A stretch of 55,848 nucleotides of DNA from CAZBUK01 sp964495085 (GTDB lineage: Bacteria > Bacteroidota > Ignavibacteria > T3Sed10-11), in NCBI GenBank assembly GCA_964495085.1, contig CAZBUK010000018.1, positions 1-55,848 on the forward strand, read 5' to 3'. A program made the translations under genes and the position numbers. Of the stretch, positions 17,570 through 27,314 are shown piece after piece (the first letter of the stretch is position 1; the number at the start of each line of letters is the position of its first letter). A model generated the notes under the pieces. It saw only the letters and a list, made by a program, of their open reading frames with translations. It was not told the origin of the DNA and did no database searches.

Positions 17570-19654
17570 CTATCTGAGGAGCGTCATTCGCCGGGTAATC
17601 GAGTACCCGTACGCGGTACTCAGCCGGTAAAAATAAATACCGCTCGCAAATCCCGTCGCATTCCACAGAACCGAGTGATGACCGGCATCATACATTCCGT
17701 CAGCAAGGAGACCGATTTCACGGCCCAGAGTATTGTAGACTCTTATGCTGATTTTCTCTCTTTCCGGGAGAGCGAACCGCACCGTTGTTACCGGATTGAA
17801 GGGATTCGGATAGTTCTGGTTCAGTTCTATCGAACGGGGCAACGGACGCTCACGGTCCAGAGAGGACAACGTCCGAGTCCGAAATCCCAGAGCATCGGAC
17901 CACCCGCTTGTCCCGTACCCATTCGATGCCTGTATCCGCCAGTAATACAATCTGTCGGCATCGAGATCCATGATCGTGACCGATGTATCGCCGGCTATAA
18001 TCGTATCGATCTGTGTATTCGACGGAACGATTGTTCTTCCCGTGGCGATCTGGATCCGGTACGCTTCCGCGACACTTCCGGACTTCCATAAGAGTGTAGG
18101 CGATACAGTCAGATTCGTGGTGCCGTGAGGCGGATACAGCGGTTCGGGAACCGACGGGAAACCTGTCGTAAAGCTGAATGTATCCGAATATCCGCTCTCT
18201 CCGGCAGCATTCCGGGCACGTACGCTCCAGTAATATTTCGATACTCCATCGAGTCCGGATACGATCAGGACGGTATCCATTATAACGGTTTTCTCGATCA
18301 ACATATCGGACGTAAAGAGTGAATCGGAAGAGACCCGGATATTGTAGGTTGCCGTATTTCCGGAACCCGTCCACCGCAACTCGAAACGATCCGGTTGATT
18401 TTCAGCGCCGTTTTGAGGTTCAAGCAGCTGCGGTGTTTCCGGCTCCTCTACCTCGACTGCTCTGATCGCCAGGATCATGTTGGCGACCGACCTTTCACCT
18501 CCCGGGTCGGATGGACTGTTCACTACCTGATCGTGAACTACCAGCGTAGTTGACCCGCCGCCGTCGAGATTGATGCCGTTATGGATACCCATCGATATGA
18601 GCAGATCGGCCAGCTCGTCGAGCGTCATGCCGTCGCTTAAACCGGTCTGCCGCCCGTCCACGGTCACGAAATATACGATGTTGCTGTCCGCGCTGAAGCC
18701 GACTGCGGAGCGCGGATGACGGGTGTTGACGAATGCATCGCCAAAACCTTCAAATCCTACGAACGTGGCGGGTTTTGAACCCTCTATGACAAGACGCGGG
18801 CCGCCGCCCATGAGCCCCGTCATGTTTCCCAATTCGGGATCGGCGCCGATATACAGCGTTATCGTATCGTCGACCGTTACGTGCTCCTCAAGAAATTCGG
18901 CCGCGGTTCCGTGTCCGGACAAAATGTATCCTCCCGCTCCAATCGACATATTGCCGGTTCCCGATTCTATTGTCATTACCTGGAAGGCGAGTTCTGTATT
19001 TATAGCGATCGGTTCGAGGGGAAGCAATCCGATCTCCGTCCCGAACGAGTTTGTCCTCGTCGTTTCGCCGAAGTATGAATTATAGAGAATCAGAGCATTC
19101 GTACCCCGTTCGCTGTTGAGGCCGGTTATATTCCGGGATGCACCGGAAAACGTACCGGCGGATCCGGAAAAATTGATCACCTGAGCAGCAGGCTTGTTCC
19201 GATCGATGATCCCGAATGAACTTCTCTGATGGCTCCGGCCGAAAACATACTCCCCCTCGATGATCATCGAATTCGCAAGATAGCCGTAGGGATTTGTCGG
19301 ATCGCTGATGCCGTAAAAGTCGCCGTTGATCGCGCCGATTACAATGTTGCCGCTTGTGGTCTTTCGTCTTGATATCGCCGATGTACGCTCGAACCCCTGA
19401 CCCATCACGTCGTTTGCAAGAGCCGTTGTGAGTATGTTGTCCGGCACGCTGAGATCGATTTCAAGCACCTGTATATAGAAGGGTCCCGTCGGATCGCTGA
19501 TCGAATAGTGTACGAATCCCGGCGCGACGTTAGTAGCGGTCGTATCGCGGGCGGCAAGCGTCGCGAGAATGAATAGTCCGGCAAAGATGGAGGTTATGAG
19601 CCTGACAAGATACCGGCGGGTACATCTTCCGCATGTTATTTTAACGGATATCAA
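17570..19654 (-). CDS. Secreted phosphodiester glycosidase (NAGPA domain) with FN3 repeats and sorting domain
   Basis: 694 residues from TTG 19654, 16 bases after the preceding stop; longer frames run back through that gene. A signal peptide is followed by a NAGPA-type phosphodiester glycosidase domain: VIGAINGDFYG, PRSAVGFS, YFVTVDGRQ, and GINLDGGGSTTLV. The family includes the enzyme that uncovers mannose-6-phosphate by removing alpha-GlcNAc-phosphodiester caps; bacterial members are thought to act on sugar phosphodiesters of polymers. Two fibronectin type III-like modules follow, then a C-terminal sorting domain (NQNYPNPFNPVTTVRF to the final MTLLR) as used by type IX-like secretion. It is third in an operon with two GHL10 hydrolases. 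Confidence 0.88.
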   Translation of the reverse strand: MISVKITCGRCTRRYLVRLITSIFAGLFILATLAARDTTATNVAPGFVHYSISDPTGPFYIQVLEIDLSVPDNILTTALANDVMGQGFERTSAISRRKTTSGNIVIGAINGDFYGISDPTNPYGYLANSMIIEGEYVFGRSHQRSSFGIIDRNKPAAQVINFSGSAGTFSGASRNITGLNSERGTNALILYNSYFGETTRTNSFGTEIGLLPLEPIAINTELAFQVMTIESGTGNMSIGAGGYILSGHGTAAEFLEEHVTVDDTITLYIGADPELGNMTGLMGGGPRLVIEGSKPATFVGFEGFGDAFVNTRHPRSAVGFSADSNIVYFVTVDGRQTGLSDGMTLDELADLLISMGIHNGINLDGGGSTTLVVHDQVVNSPSDPGGERSVANMILAIRAVEVEEPETPQLLEPQNGAENQPDRFELRWTGSGNTATYNIRVSSDSLFTSDMLIEKTVIMDTVLIVSGLDGVSKYYWSVRARNAAGESGYSDTFSFTTGFPSVPEPLYPPHGTTNLTVSPTLLWKSGSVAEAYRIQIATGRTIVPSNTQIDTIIAGDTSVTIMDLDADRLYYWRIQASNGYGTSGWSDALGFRTRTLSSLDRERPLPRSIELNQNYPNPFNPVTTVRFALPEREKISIRVYNTLGREIGLLADGMYDAGHHSVLWNATGFASGIYFYRLSTAYGYSITRRMTLLR

Positions 19655-19670
19655 GATTGGTAATCTCTTA

Positions 19671-22040
19671 TCACTTAAGCAGCAGCATACGCTTGGTATC
19701 GATGAAATCTGCTGTGCGCATCTGGTAGATATATGCTCCGCTTGGTAGCTGTCCGGCATCGAAGGTTACCGAATATCTCCCCGCCTCGACATAGTCATCC
19801 ACGATGATTCTGACCAGCCTGCCCAGGAGATCGTAAATCCGTATCGTCACGTTGCCGGAAGAAGGCACGGAAAATTCAATAGTTGTCGATGGATTGAAGG
19901 GATTCGGATAATTCTGGCTGAGCAGATACCGCTCCGGATGCGTTCTCTCCTGCTCTGCAAGAGTCGTTCCGATCGTCCTGAATCCCCAAATCTCAGACCA
20001 CTCGCCGGATCCGAGGTCGTTGTTTGCGTTTACCCTCCAATAGTAGATCGTGTTCGGCGAAAGTTCATGTAAAGTTACGCTTGTATCGACTATCCCGGTG
20101 GAATCGATGAGGATTGTCGATTCGGTTATCGTTCGGCTCGATAACAGCTGAAAACGGTAAGCGGAAGCCGATATTTCGGAATACCATGTGAGCATCGGAT
20201 TGAGCGGTATATCAGTCGAGGCATGCTCGGGTCCCGCCAGGACCGGCGCTAAGGGAGTCGCGGTGGTGAAGGACCGGACTTCCGAAAACGCGCTCGAACC
20301 TGCTACGTTGTGAGCTCTGGTCCGCCAGTAATACACCTGCTGACCGGTCAGATTCGCGATCGTATAGGATGTATCCTGCAGTCCGGTTTCATCGACGATA
20401 ACTCCGGAGGCAAACGACGATTCCGTCGAAACTTGCAGGTCATACTGTCCTGCATGTTCGGCATATTGCCATACGAGTATAACTTCGTCCCCCTGCAGGT
20501 CTCCATCCTGCGGCAGAGCAAGCAGCGGAATTTCGGGAGCTTGTACCTCGACGACCGAGGTGCCGACACTTTCGTTCGAATTCCTGTCGAGTGCGGTTAC
20601 GACGAAATAAACGCTCCCCGTCGACGAGCCCGATCGGGGAATGTATTCGGTTTCTCCGATGATGTCCATGATATTTCTCGGATCGTCTATGTCTCCCGGG
20701 TCGGCGACCATTCCGGGTATCCGGTAGACGACATATCGCGATACATCGCTCGTTGCAGACGACGGAATGGGTTCCTCCCAGACAAGCGCTGCTACCGGTC
20801 GTGAAGCCAGCCGTTCGAATCTGAATTCTCTCGGTATATTCGGCGGAGTGAGATTCTTCCACTCCATAACCGGAGGTAAAGCCGGATAGAGATAGAGATT
20901 GGTTTTAAGAGAGTCGAGGAATCCCCTCGGGTTTGAAAGTAGCGTGTTGGTGTTGTAGAACACGCTTCCCTGACAGCCATCGGCGCTGCGGTTGAGTCTC
21001 AATTGATTCGGCATCTCGGTGTTCGTCCAGCCGGTGATCCGGTATGCGGCGTGTCCGGCATAGAGATGCCGTTCGTAATGAAGCGCTGAATCCGCCCACC
21101 AGGGCATCAGCTTCGCATAATCCTGCCCGCCGCCATGCGGCCAATAGAGCTGCGGCGTCAGATAATCGATCGATTGATCCTGCAGCCATGCTATGGCATC
21201 ACAGTAGATGGTGCTGTATGCATCCAGTCCGGATATGCCGATTGGGACCCCGCTTTTCCATATGCCGAACGGAGACATCCCGAATTTGACATGCGGCTTC
21301 GTATCACCTATCAACGCTTGAATCTCGCGGAGGAGGAGGTTAATGTTATCCCGACGCCAGTCGTGAATATTCGCTATGCCGCGGTTATGGTCGGCGAAGG
21401 TTTGAGCATCCTGCGTTGTTATCTGATTCGGCGGATAAGGGTAGAAATAATCGTCCATGTGAATGCCGTCGATATCGTAGCGGGTAATGATATCTTCGAT
21501 CACGTTCAGAATATGTCCGCGGACTTCGGGTATACCGGGATTTAATATCTGCGTACCGCCGACATTCAGTATCCAATCAGGATGCGCATTGGTTACGTGA
21601 GACGGATGGCGTGTATAACTGCCCGAGGTCATCGCGCGATACGGATTGAGCCATGCGTGAAGCTCTATCCCCCGCTTATGCGCCTCCCCGACCGCAAACG
21701 CCAGGGGATCATAATACGGTGAAGGCGGAGCCCCTTGTTGTCCCGTTAACCAGTACGACCATGGCTCGAGCGGAGAATCGTACAGCGCATCGCACTCGGT
21801 GCGCATCTGGAGAACGACGGCATTCAAACCTGCGGCTTTCAGATTGTCGAGAATCGAGATCAACTGGTTTCTCTGGTTCGCGGGGGATGAACCGGACGAC
21901 GGCCAGTCGATATTAAATACGGTAGCGATCCAGGAGGCACGAAATTCGCGTTTCGGTGGTGTTTCCGAAGCTGGTAAATATCCGCTGCACAGTACAGAAA
22001 GAATTACGCAAACCGTAACCGTCCGTAACCAAGTACTCAT
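19671..22040 (-). CDS. Secreted GHL10 (DigH/YngK-type) glycoside hydrolase with FN3 repeats and sorting domain
   Basis: 789 residues. Signal peptide, then a GHL10 (PF02638) TIM barrel: REFRASWIATVFNIDWPS, AVVLQMRTECDALY, ELHAWLNPYRA, and the acidic motif IDGIHMDDYFYP, with TPQLYWPHGGG later. E. coli DigH of this family hydrolyses peptide-free peptidoglycan strands, so that is the best functional guess. Three FN3-like modules follow, and the last 85 residues form a sorting domain (SQNYPNPFNPSTTIEF ... MLLLK). GGAG lies about ten bases upstream of the ATG, and the gene starts 29 bases after the stop of its paralogue. Confidence 0.9.
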   Translation of the reverse strand: MSTWLRTVTVCVILSVLCSGYLPASETPPKREFRASWIATVFNIDWPSSGSSPANQRNQLISILDNLKAAGLNAVVLQMRTECDALYDSPLEPWSYWLTGQQGAPPSPYYDPLAFAVGEAHKRGIELHAWLNPYRAMTSGSYTRHPSHVTNAHPDWILNVGGTQILNPGIPEVRGHILNVIEDIITRYDIDGIHMDDYFYPYPPNQITTQDAQTFADHNRGIANIHDWRRDNINLLLREIQALIGDTKPHVKFGMSPFGIWKSGVPIGISGLDAYSTIYCDAIAWLQDQSIDYLTPQLYWPHGGGQDYAKLMPWWADSALHYERHLYAGHAAYRITGWTNTEMPNQLRLNRSADGCQGSVFYNTNTLLSNPRGFLDSLKTNLYLYPALPPVMEWKNLTPPNIPREFRFERLASRPVAALVWEEPIPSSATSDVSRYVVYRIPGMVADPGDIDDPRNIMDIIGETEYIPRSGSSTGSVYFVVTALDRNSNESVGTSVVEVQAPEIPLLALPQDGDLQGDEVILVWQYAEHAGQYDLQVSTESSFASGVIVDETGLQDTSYTIANLTGQQVYYWRTRAHNVAGSSAFSEVRSFTTATPLAPVLAGPEHASTDIPLNPMLTWYSEISASAYRFQLLSSRTITESTILIDSTGIVDTSVTLHELSPNTIYYWRVNANNDLGSGEWSEIWGFRTIGTTLAEQERTHPERYLLSQNYPNPFNPSTTIEFSVPSSGNVTIRIYDLLGRLVRIIVDDYVEAGRYSVTFDAGQLPSGAYIYQMRTADFIDTKRMLLLK

Positions 22041-22069
22041 GAATTTACATCTCCAAATAATTTTCCTGA

Positions 22070-24424
22070 TTATTTAACGAACGACATACGCTTCGTTTCG
22101 ACGTATTCTCCGGCACGGAGCTGATAGATATACGTTCCGCTCGGGAGATGCCCGGCATTGAAGCGTACGGTATACTCGCCCGCAGAGAGGCGTTCGTGTA
22201 CAAGGACGTCTACTTCCCGACCGAGTATATCGAATACCCGCAATGTCGCGACCGAATTTTCAGGAATCGAAAACCGGATGCTGGTCCCGGGATTAAAGGG
22301 ATTTGGAAAGTTTTGATGCAATGCAAAGCCGCCCGGAACCCCCGGATCGTCCGATACGTATACCGCGTCGCCTGTCCCGAATCCCCATACTTCAGACCAG
22401 GTTCCCGTACCGAATTGGTTCGATGAGTTGACGCGCCAGTAATACGTTTGCCGTGGTTCGAGTCCCGCAATGACAAGGCTGGTATCCGTAATTCCCGTAG
22501 AATCAAAGACCGTGTTTTCGGGAACTATGGTCCTGCCGGTGGCGAGCTGAAATCTGTACTCCTCCGCGTCGGGATTTCCGATCCAATGAAACTCTATCTG
22601 TTCGGGCGAGAGTTGGGTTGTTGCATGGGCCGGCTGCGATAATGCCGTGAACGCCGGAAAGCCGGTCGTGAAGCTAAACGTTTCCGAATACTCGCTCACG
22701 CCGGCAATATTACGAGCGCCGGTTCGCCAGTAGTAAGTTTCCTGACCTATGATGTTCGTAAGCACGAATACCGTATCATCATGAGAAGAGACCTGCGCGA
22801 CCACCTCTTGTGTGAATGCCGGATCGGTCGAAACTTCTATCGCATACATGCTCGCATTACCGGCATACTCCCATTGCAGCAACACCGTATCTCTTTGATT
22901 TATTTCCTCGTGCAGAGGCGATGCCAGGTTCGGTGTTTGCGGGGGGTGGATCTCAACCGCATCGCCGGGATTGCTCTCGTTGTTGTTGCGATCGAGCGCG
23001 GTCACGACGAAGAAATTACCGGATCCCCGATTCGTTTTCGGTATATATCCGGTGCTGCCGGTGATATCGTACATATTCGCCGGATCATCCAGGTCGGCGG
23101 GGACGAATCCGGCCGACGGCAGCCGGTACATGACAAATCTTTTCGCGGCGGTCAATTCATTTGAATCGCCGTCGGTATCCCATTGAATTCCCGCTACTCC
23201 CTTGCCCGGAAGCCGATCGAACCTCGTCGCGGTTGGCGCCGGAGGGGGTTCTGTGTTTCCCCACTCCATAACGGGAATGAGTGCAGGGTGAGCGTATCGG
23301 TTGCTGAACGGCGATGTTGTATTGATATTATCGTATCTGAAATAAACCTGTCCTTGCGCGCCGGCATTGCGGGTGGTATCTATTTCGACCGGCATTTCGG
23401 CAAACACATTCGGTTTATATGCAGCGATGCCGATATATACGTGACGATCATATGTCTCCCCCATCCAGTCGTCGACAAGCCACTCGAACTGAGGGGCATC
23501 GCTCGATGAACCGATGGCCCAGTAAATCTGCGGAGCGAGATAATCATTCACTCCTTCCTGCAGCCATCGGCGGCTGTCCTGAAACACCGCGCCGTAGCCC
23601 GATAAAAATCCCCAACTCCCCGATAATTTATAATGTCCCACCGGAGTCGAGCCAACCTTTACCCAGGGTTTTATATTTTTAACTGCGGCATAGACATCGC
23701 GATTAAAGATGTTGATATTCTCACGCCGCCAATCCGCGATGCTTCCTATGTTGTGAGGATTATACTGCTGGAACAGCTGATTGTCGGATGCGTATCCCCC
23801 CTGGTTATATCGGATAAAATCGAAATGAATCGCATCAATATCGTAGTTTTCGACAATTTCGAGAACATTGCCCACAAGCCACTCACGGAGTTCAGGATAT
23901 GCCGGATTCAGCCAGAGATCGTTTCCGACGGTTTCCACCCATTGCGGATTGGCGTAGTAGACGTGAACCGGTTCGATGGTAGAACTTTTCGGCGTCCCCG
24001 TATCGCCGATGCGATAAACGTTATACCACGCATGCAGCTCCATGCCCAATTCGTGCGCGACATCGATGGCATACCGGAGCGGGTCCCAGCCCGGATCGAC
24101 GGCGGGCAAGCCGGTCAACCAGGGAGCCCACGGCAGACGCTCGCTCGGGTACATGGCATCTCCCCGCGCGACAACCTGGAAGACGACGGCATTGAGTCCG
24201 AGCTCTTTAGACCTGAAAATGATCTCCCTGAGATGTGCACGCTGCGATTCGGCGGTACCGGATCGCGGCCAATCGAGTGCCGCGGCGGTTGCGACCCAAA
24301 CCGATCTGAATTCGTGCTTCGGAGCTTGTGCGGATGTAAATTGAAGCAGAACTGTGGAAACGACGATGAGAATCAGCGATACAGCCGGGGGTGAGTATGA
24401 GGGGAGAATGCGTAAAACTTTCAT
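22070..24424 (-). CDS. Second secreted GHL10 glycoside hydrolase with FN3 repeats and sorting domain
   Basis: 784 residues from ATG 24424; a longer in-frame start is rejected as it runs into the terminator region. Layout is as in the gene downstream: signal peptide ending near TSAQ, GHL10 barrel (HEFRSVWVATAAALDWP, ELHAWYNVYRI, PQIYWAIGSS), FN3-like modules, and a sorting domain (HQNFPNPFNPGTSIRF ... MSFVK). The acidic loop differs: IDAIHFDFIRYN instead of IDGIHMDDYFYP, which suggests a different substrate or linkage. It is the first gene of the operon and lies just behind the terminator of the beta-propeller gene. Confidence 0.9.
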   Translation of the reverse strand: MKVLRILPSYSPPAVSLILIVVSTVLLQFTSAQAPKHEFRSVWVATAAALDWPRSGTAESQRAHLREIIFRSKELGLNAVVFQVVARGDAMYPSERLPWAPWLTGLPAVDPGWDPLRYAIDVAHELGMELHAWYNVYRIGDTGTPKSSTIEPVHVYYANPQWVETVGNDLWLNPAYPELREWLVGNVLEIVENYDIDAIHFDFIRYNQGGYASDNQLFQQYNPHNIGSIADWRRENINIFNRDVYAAVKNIKPWVKVGSTPVGHYKLSGSWGFLSGYGAVFQDSRRWLQEGVNDYLAPQIYWAIGSSSDAPQFEWLVDDWMGETYDRHVYIGIAAYKPNVFAEMPVEIDTTRNAGAQGQVYFRYDNINTTSPFSNRYAHPALIPVMEWGNTEPPPAPTATRFDRLPGKGVAGIQWDTDGDSNELTAAKRFVMYRLPSAGFVPADLDDPANMYDITGSTGYIPKTNRGSGNFFVVTALDRNNNESNPGDAVEIHPPQTPNLASPLHEEINQRDTVLLQWEYAGNASMYAIEVSTDPAFTQEVVAQVSSHDDTVFVLTNIIGQETYYWRTGARNIAGVSEYSETFSFTTGFPAFTALSQPAHATTQLSPEQIEFHWIGNPDAEEYRFQLATGRTIVPENTVFDSTGITDTSLVIAGLEPRQTYYWRVNSSNQFGTGTWSEVWGFGTGDAVYVSDDPGVPGGFALHQNFPNPFNPGTSIRFSIPENSVATLRVFDILGREVDVLVHERLSAGEYTVRFNAGHLPSGTYIYQLRAGEYVETKRMSFVK

Positions 24425-24453
24425 CGAACCGACCTTCAAATATGGCACACATA

Positions 24454-24496
24454 TAAAAAAAGGCACCCGAGGTACGATACCCCGGATGCCTTTATA
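24454..24496 (-). terminator. Rho-independent terminator
   Basis: On the minus strand a 16-bp stem (AAAGGCATCCGGGGTA pairing with TACCTCGGGTGCCTTT, two G-U wobbles) closes a TCG loop and runs into seven T. It lies about 40 bases past the stop of the beta-propeller gene and so ends that transcript. The GHL10 start follows only about 30 bases later, leaving little room for its promoter. Confidence 0.88.
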
Positions 24497-24535
24497 CTGA
24501 ACTATCGGAAACTACACAACATCATAGTTTCGGAT

Positions 24536-25852
24536 TTATTTAAGCAGCAACATCTTCTTCGTCATCCTCTGACCGGCGGAATCGAGAACATAGATATAGG
24601 TACCGGAGGGAAGATTTTTCGCGTCAAATGTCGCAATGTATGCGCCGGCATCCAGGTGTCTATCGATCAGCGTAGCAACCTCGCGGCCGAGCATATCATA
24701 TACCTTCAACGTGGTAAATCCTGCCATGTTGATGTTGAAGTTAATCTCGGTTGTCGGGTTGAACGGATTCGGATAGTTCTGCGAAAGAGTGAATCTTTCG
24801 GCAATCGGTCTGTCGTCGGGACGGACGCTCGTACCGAAAGTTACTCTCTGAAGCGCCGGACTTCTGTTGTCGCCGAAGCAACCGATATATGCAACGCTAC
24901 CGTCCGGAGAAAAGTCGATGGCGCGCGGTCTTTCATTCGCATCCACAACAGGATCGCCGGTGAAGATCCACTCGAGACTGTCCTGTAACGACCAATCGGA
25001 TACATCGAAGGCATACCAGACATTGGGTCTGTAGGACGTGGACATTTCGGGAAATCTGTTGGGAAGATCGTTGTAGGATCCTGAGCTCATCCAGAGATGC
25101 CCTGTCGTCGGATGCCATGCGAACGATTCAGGATTAATGCCGTAGAGCACCGTATCGGGATCTGTCGGGAACGGATCGAATTCGGAATCCCGTGAAAAGA
25201 CCTCAAGCACGTGGGTGGTGAAGCCTCCCCAGTAGATCGTATTGCCGTCATCAGATACCTCGAATGCTCTCGAGAAGCCCTGCGTTTCCGCTATTGCAGT
25301 CTCGACGAATCCGAGACCGCTGTCCCAGATGTTGATCTGGTTTCCGGGGAGCACGTGCGCGGTATATATCAATCCGTTTGCGTCCACGGCGGCGGCATCG
25401 AGGGAGGTGCTATCGGGAGGAACGATGGTTGCAATTCCTTCGCCCGTCTGATAGTCGATCAGGTAGAGCCGGCTTCCCTGTGCATGGAGAATATTTCCAT
25501 CCACTGTCTGCCGCAGTCCGCGACCATTGCTGCCGATAAACGGATATTCAACGCCGTCAATCGTGACCGCACGTATCGGTGAAATATCAGTCTGGTTTCC
25601 GTCCGGGCCGAACACGTAGATCTCGACGACTGCCACCGTGTCTCCGCCGACCGTGATGTGGCTAGCAGTGGTGAAGAAATTCGTGACCCAGATATTCCCA
25701 TCGGGATCTACGGCTATGCCGTGTGTGGATCCATGCAGAACGCTGTCGGGGCTGTACTGACCCCAGGCGCCTGTATTCGTCCACTCCTGAGCGGAAGCTA
25801 CGACAGGGATAAGAAAAAGTAACGCGAAAAGGATTACCGTAAATCTCTTCAT
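24536..25852 (-). CDS. Secreted beta-propeller protein with sorting domain
   Basis: 438 residues. A clean signal peptide (cleavage after VASAQ) leads into repeated propeller-like strands: HGIAVDPDGNIWVTNF, VDGNILHAQGSRLYLID, AAVDANGLIYTAHV, and SPDGSVAYIG. The C-terminus is a type IX-like sorting domain (SQNYPNPFNPTTEINF, VYDMLGREVATLI, MLLLK). GAGGAG precedes the ATG at good spacing, and a strong terminator follows, so it is probably a single transcript. No catalytic residues can be named. A role as a surface or extracellular binding protein is an inference. Confidence 0.85.
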   Translation of the reverse strand: MKRFTVILFALLFLIPVVASAQEWTNTGAWGQYSPDSVLHGSTHGIAVDPDGNIWVTNFFTTASHITVGGDTVAVVEIYVFGPDGNQTDISPIRAVTIDGVEYPFIGSNGRGLRQTVDGNILHAQGSRLYLIDYQTGEGIATIVPPDSTSLDAAAVDANGLIYTAHVLPGNQINIWDSGLGFVETAIAETQGFSRAFEVSDDGNTIYWGGFTTHVLEVFSRDSEFDPFPTDPDTVLYGINPESFAWHPTTGHLWMSSGSYNDLPNRFPEMSTSYRPNVWYAFDVSDWSLQDSLEWIFTGDPVVDANERPRAIDFSPDGSVAYIGCFGDNRSPALQRVTFGTSVRPDDRPIAERFTLSQNYPNPFNPTTEINFNINMAGFTTLKVYDMLGREVATLIDRHLDAGAYIATFDAKNLPSGTYIYVLDSAGQRMTKKMLLLK

Positions 25853-26043
25853 GGTATACTCCTCTGTTATTGGTTATGTGGATAGTGTGGATTAGTTTGT
25901 TTGCCAACTAAACTGTGTGGATACGACAAAGATACCGGCCGGAGAAGATTCCCGATGTTCACCTCCTCTCAAGTTCAAGTAAACAGTATACAAAAGTTTT
26001 AGGTAAAAATCACATCATTATTGCCATTATACCGCTAATTAAA

Positions 26044-27291
26044 TCAGAATCCGTAGTACGGCGCGCTGGCTTTAGCAGGGCGAATTCGAATAATTCTGGA
26101 CATATAATCGCCCGTTGCGGCCCTGGAAACGTAGAGGTCGGTTCCCGGGGCCCAGGTGAATGCGATATTACTCGGGAATACGAGACCGCTGTAGAGCGGT
26201 TCCGAAGATTTATCCGGATTTACCTTTATTATCGCGTCCTCTGTATTCGTCCCGATATACAACGTACCGTCATCGGCAATGGTGAGCGCAAAAGCATTGG
26301 CCGAAGACCCGCTAAATGCGGCGGGCAATTCATAATACATTTCCGCATTTCCGGGTACACTCGAACCATCAAGCGGCAATCTCCAAACGCCCGCCACTGT
26401 CTGTCCCCCATCTGTACGTTTAGCCAATATATAGAGAGAGCCGCTAAAGTATCTGACCGATCTGCTGTTCGCTTCAAACGGATATGCTTCGAATGATCCG
26501 TCTGACGGCTGGATTCGGTAAATCACCGCATTATTACCGACAGCCCACATATATCCGGCTTGATCGAAATCCAGATCGATAATCAGCGCTCCGACCGGTA
26601 GCGGCAGCCAGTTTTCCTCCGCTCCTCCCCCGGGAGGAACTCTCGCAATAAGCCGTATATCCCGGGCCAAGTACAAAGAACCGTCCGGTCCGAACTTCAT
26701 CGCGTCGTATCTGAGGAAACCCCGTCCGGCAACGTACTCGGTCCTCACGCCGGCGGGAGAAATGCGATAGATACCGCCGCCATTCTGGGGACCGCCGGTG
26801 GGACTGTCGACCAGTCGCGAATAATACAACGCACCTTCCGCATCGAAGGCCAGGCCGTACGGATGTTCGGTTTCCGCAAGATTGCCGAACTCTTCAGCTG
26901 CGGCTTCGAGAGCATACAACATCTCATTGCTGAAACCGACGTTCCCTACCGATCCGACCTTGACGTGCAGCGAATCCATCGAAAAGTTCGGCGGGACGAC
27001 TTGAATTTGCGTCGGCGATGCATTCAGTATCTGCGCTTTTGTCGTATGGAAGTACACTACATTCTCATGTGCGGCCGGCGCGAATCCCGAGCCCGTAAGA
27101 GTAACGATTCCAACTCCTGCGAGCGTTTTAGACGGCGGATCGATTGAAGTAATGATCGGTGCGGTACGCTCATATTCCGGATCGAATAGACTTGCGGGAT
27201 GATCCTGATCGCAGCCGGATGTCGAAGCTATGATGACCGTTCCCGCAACGATCAAAGCAGCAGCCGTGAAATTATACTTATGTAGTTTCAT
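26044..27291 (-). CDS. IPT/TIG plus NHL-propeller lipoprotein (cassette A)
   Basis: 415 residues. Lipoprotein signal with lipobox near STSGC (about residue 27). Residues 45-130 are an IPT/TIG immunoglobulin-like domain (PIITSIDPPSKTLAGVG, TLTGSGFAP). The rest is an NHL/SMP30-like propeller with GLAFDAEGALYYS, FGPDGSLYLA, IADDGTLYIGTN. It ends APYYGF. IPT and NHL combinations serve as surface glycan-binding proteins in Bacteroidetes polysaccharide loci, so ligand binding on the outer membrane is likely. It is last in cassette A and is paralogous to the gene at 34073-35305, sharing NWLPLPVG and RIQPSD. Confidence 0.87.
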   Translation of the reverse strand: MKLHKYNFTAAALIVAGTVIIASTSGCDQDHPASLFDPEYERTAPIITSIDPPSKTLAGVGIVTLTGSGFAPAAHENVVYFHTTKAQILNASPTQIQVVPPNFSMDSLHVKVGSVGNVGFSNEMLYALEAAAEEFGNLAETEHPYGLAFDAEGALYYSRLVDSPTGGPQNGGGIYRISPAGVRTEYVAGRGFLRYDAMKFGPDGSLYLARDIRLIARVPPGGGAEENWLPLPVGALIIDLDFDQAGYMWAVGNNAVIYRIQPSDGSFEAYPFEANSRSVRYFSGSLYILAKRTDGGQTVAGVWRLPLDGSSVPGNAEMYYELPAAFSGSSANAFALTIADDGTLYIGTNTEDAIIKVNPDKSSEPLYSGLVFPSNIAFTWAPGTDLYVSRAATGDYMSRIIRIRPAKASAPYYGF

Positions 27292-27314
27292 ATATATAAC
27301 CGTTGTTTGCTTCG

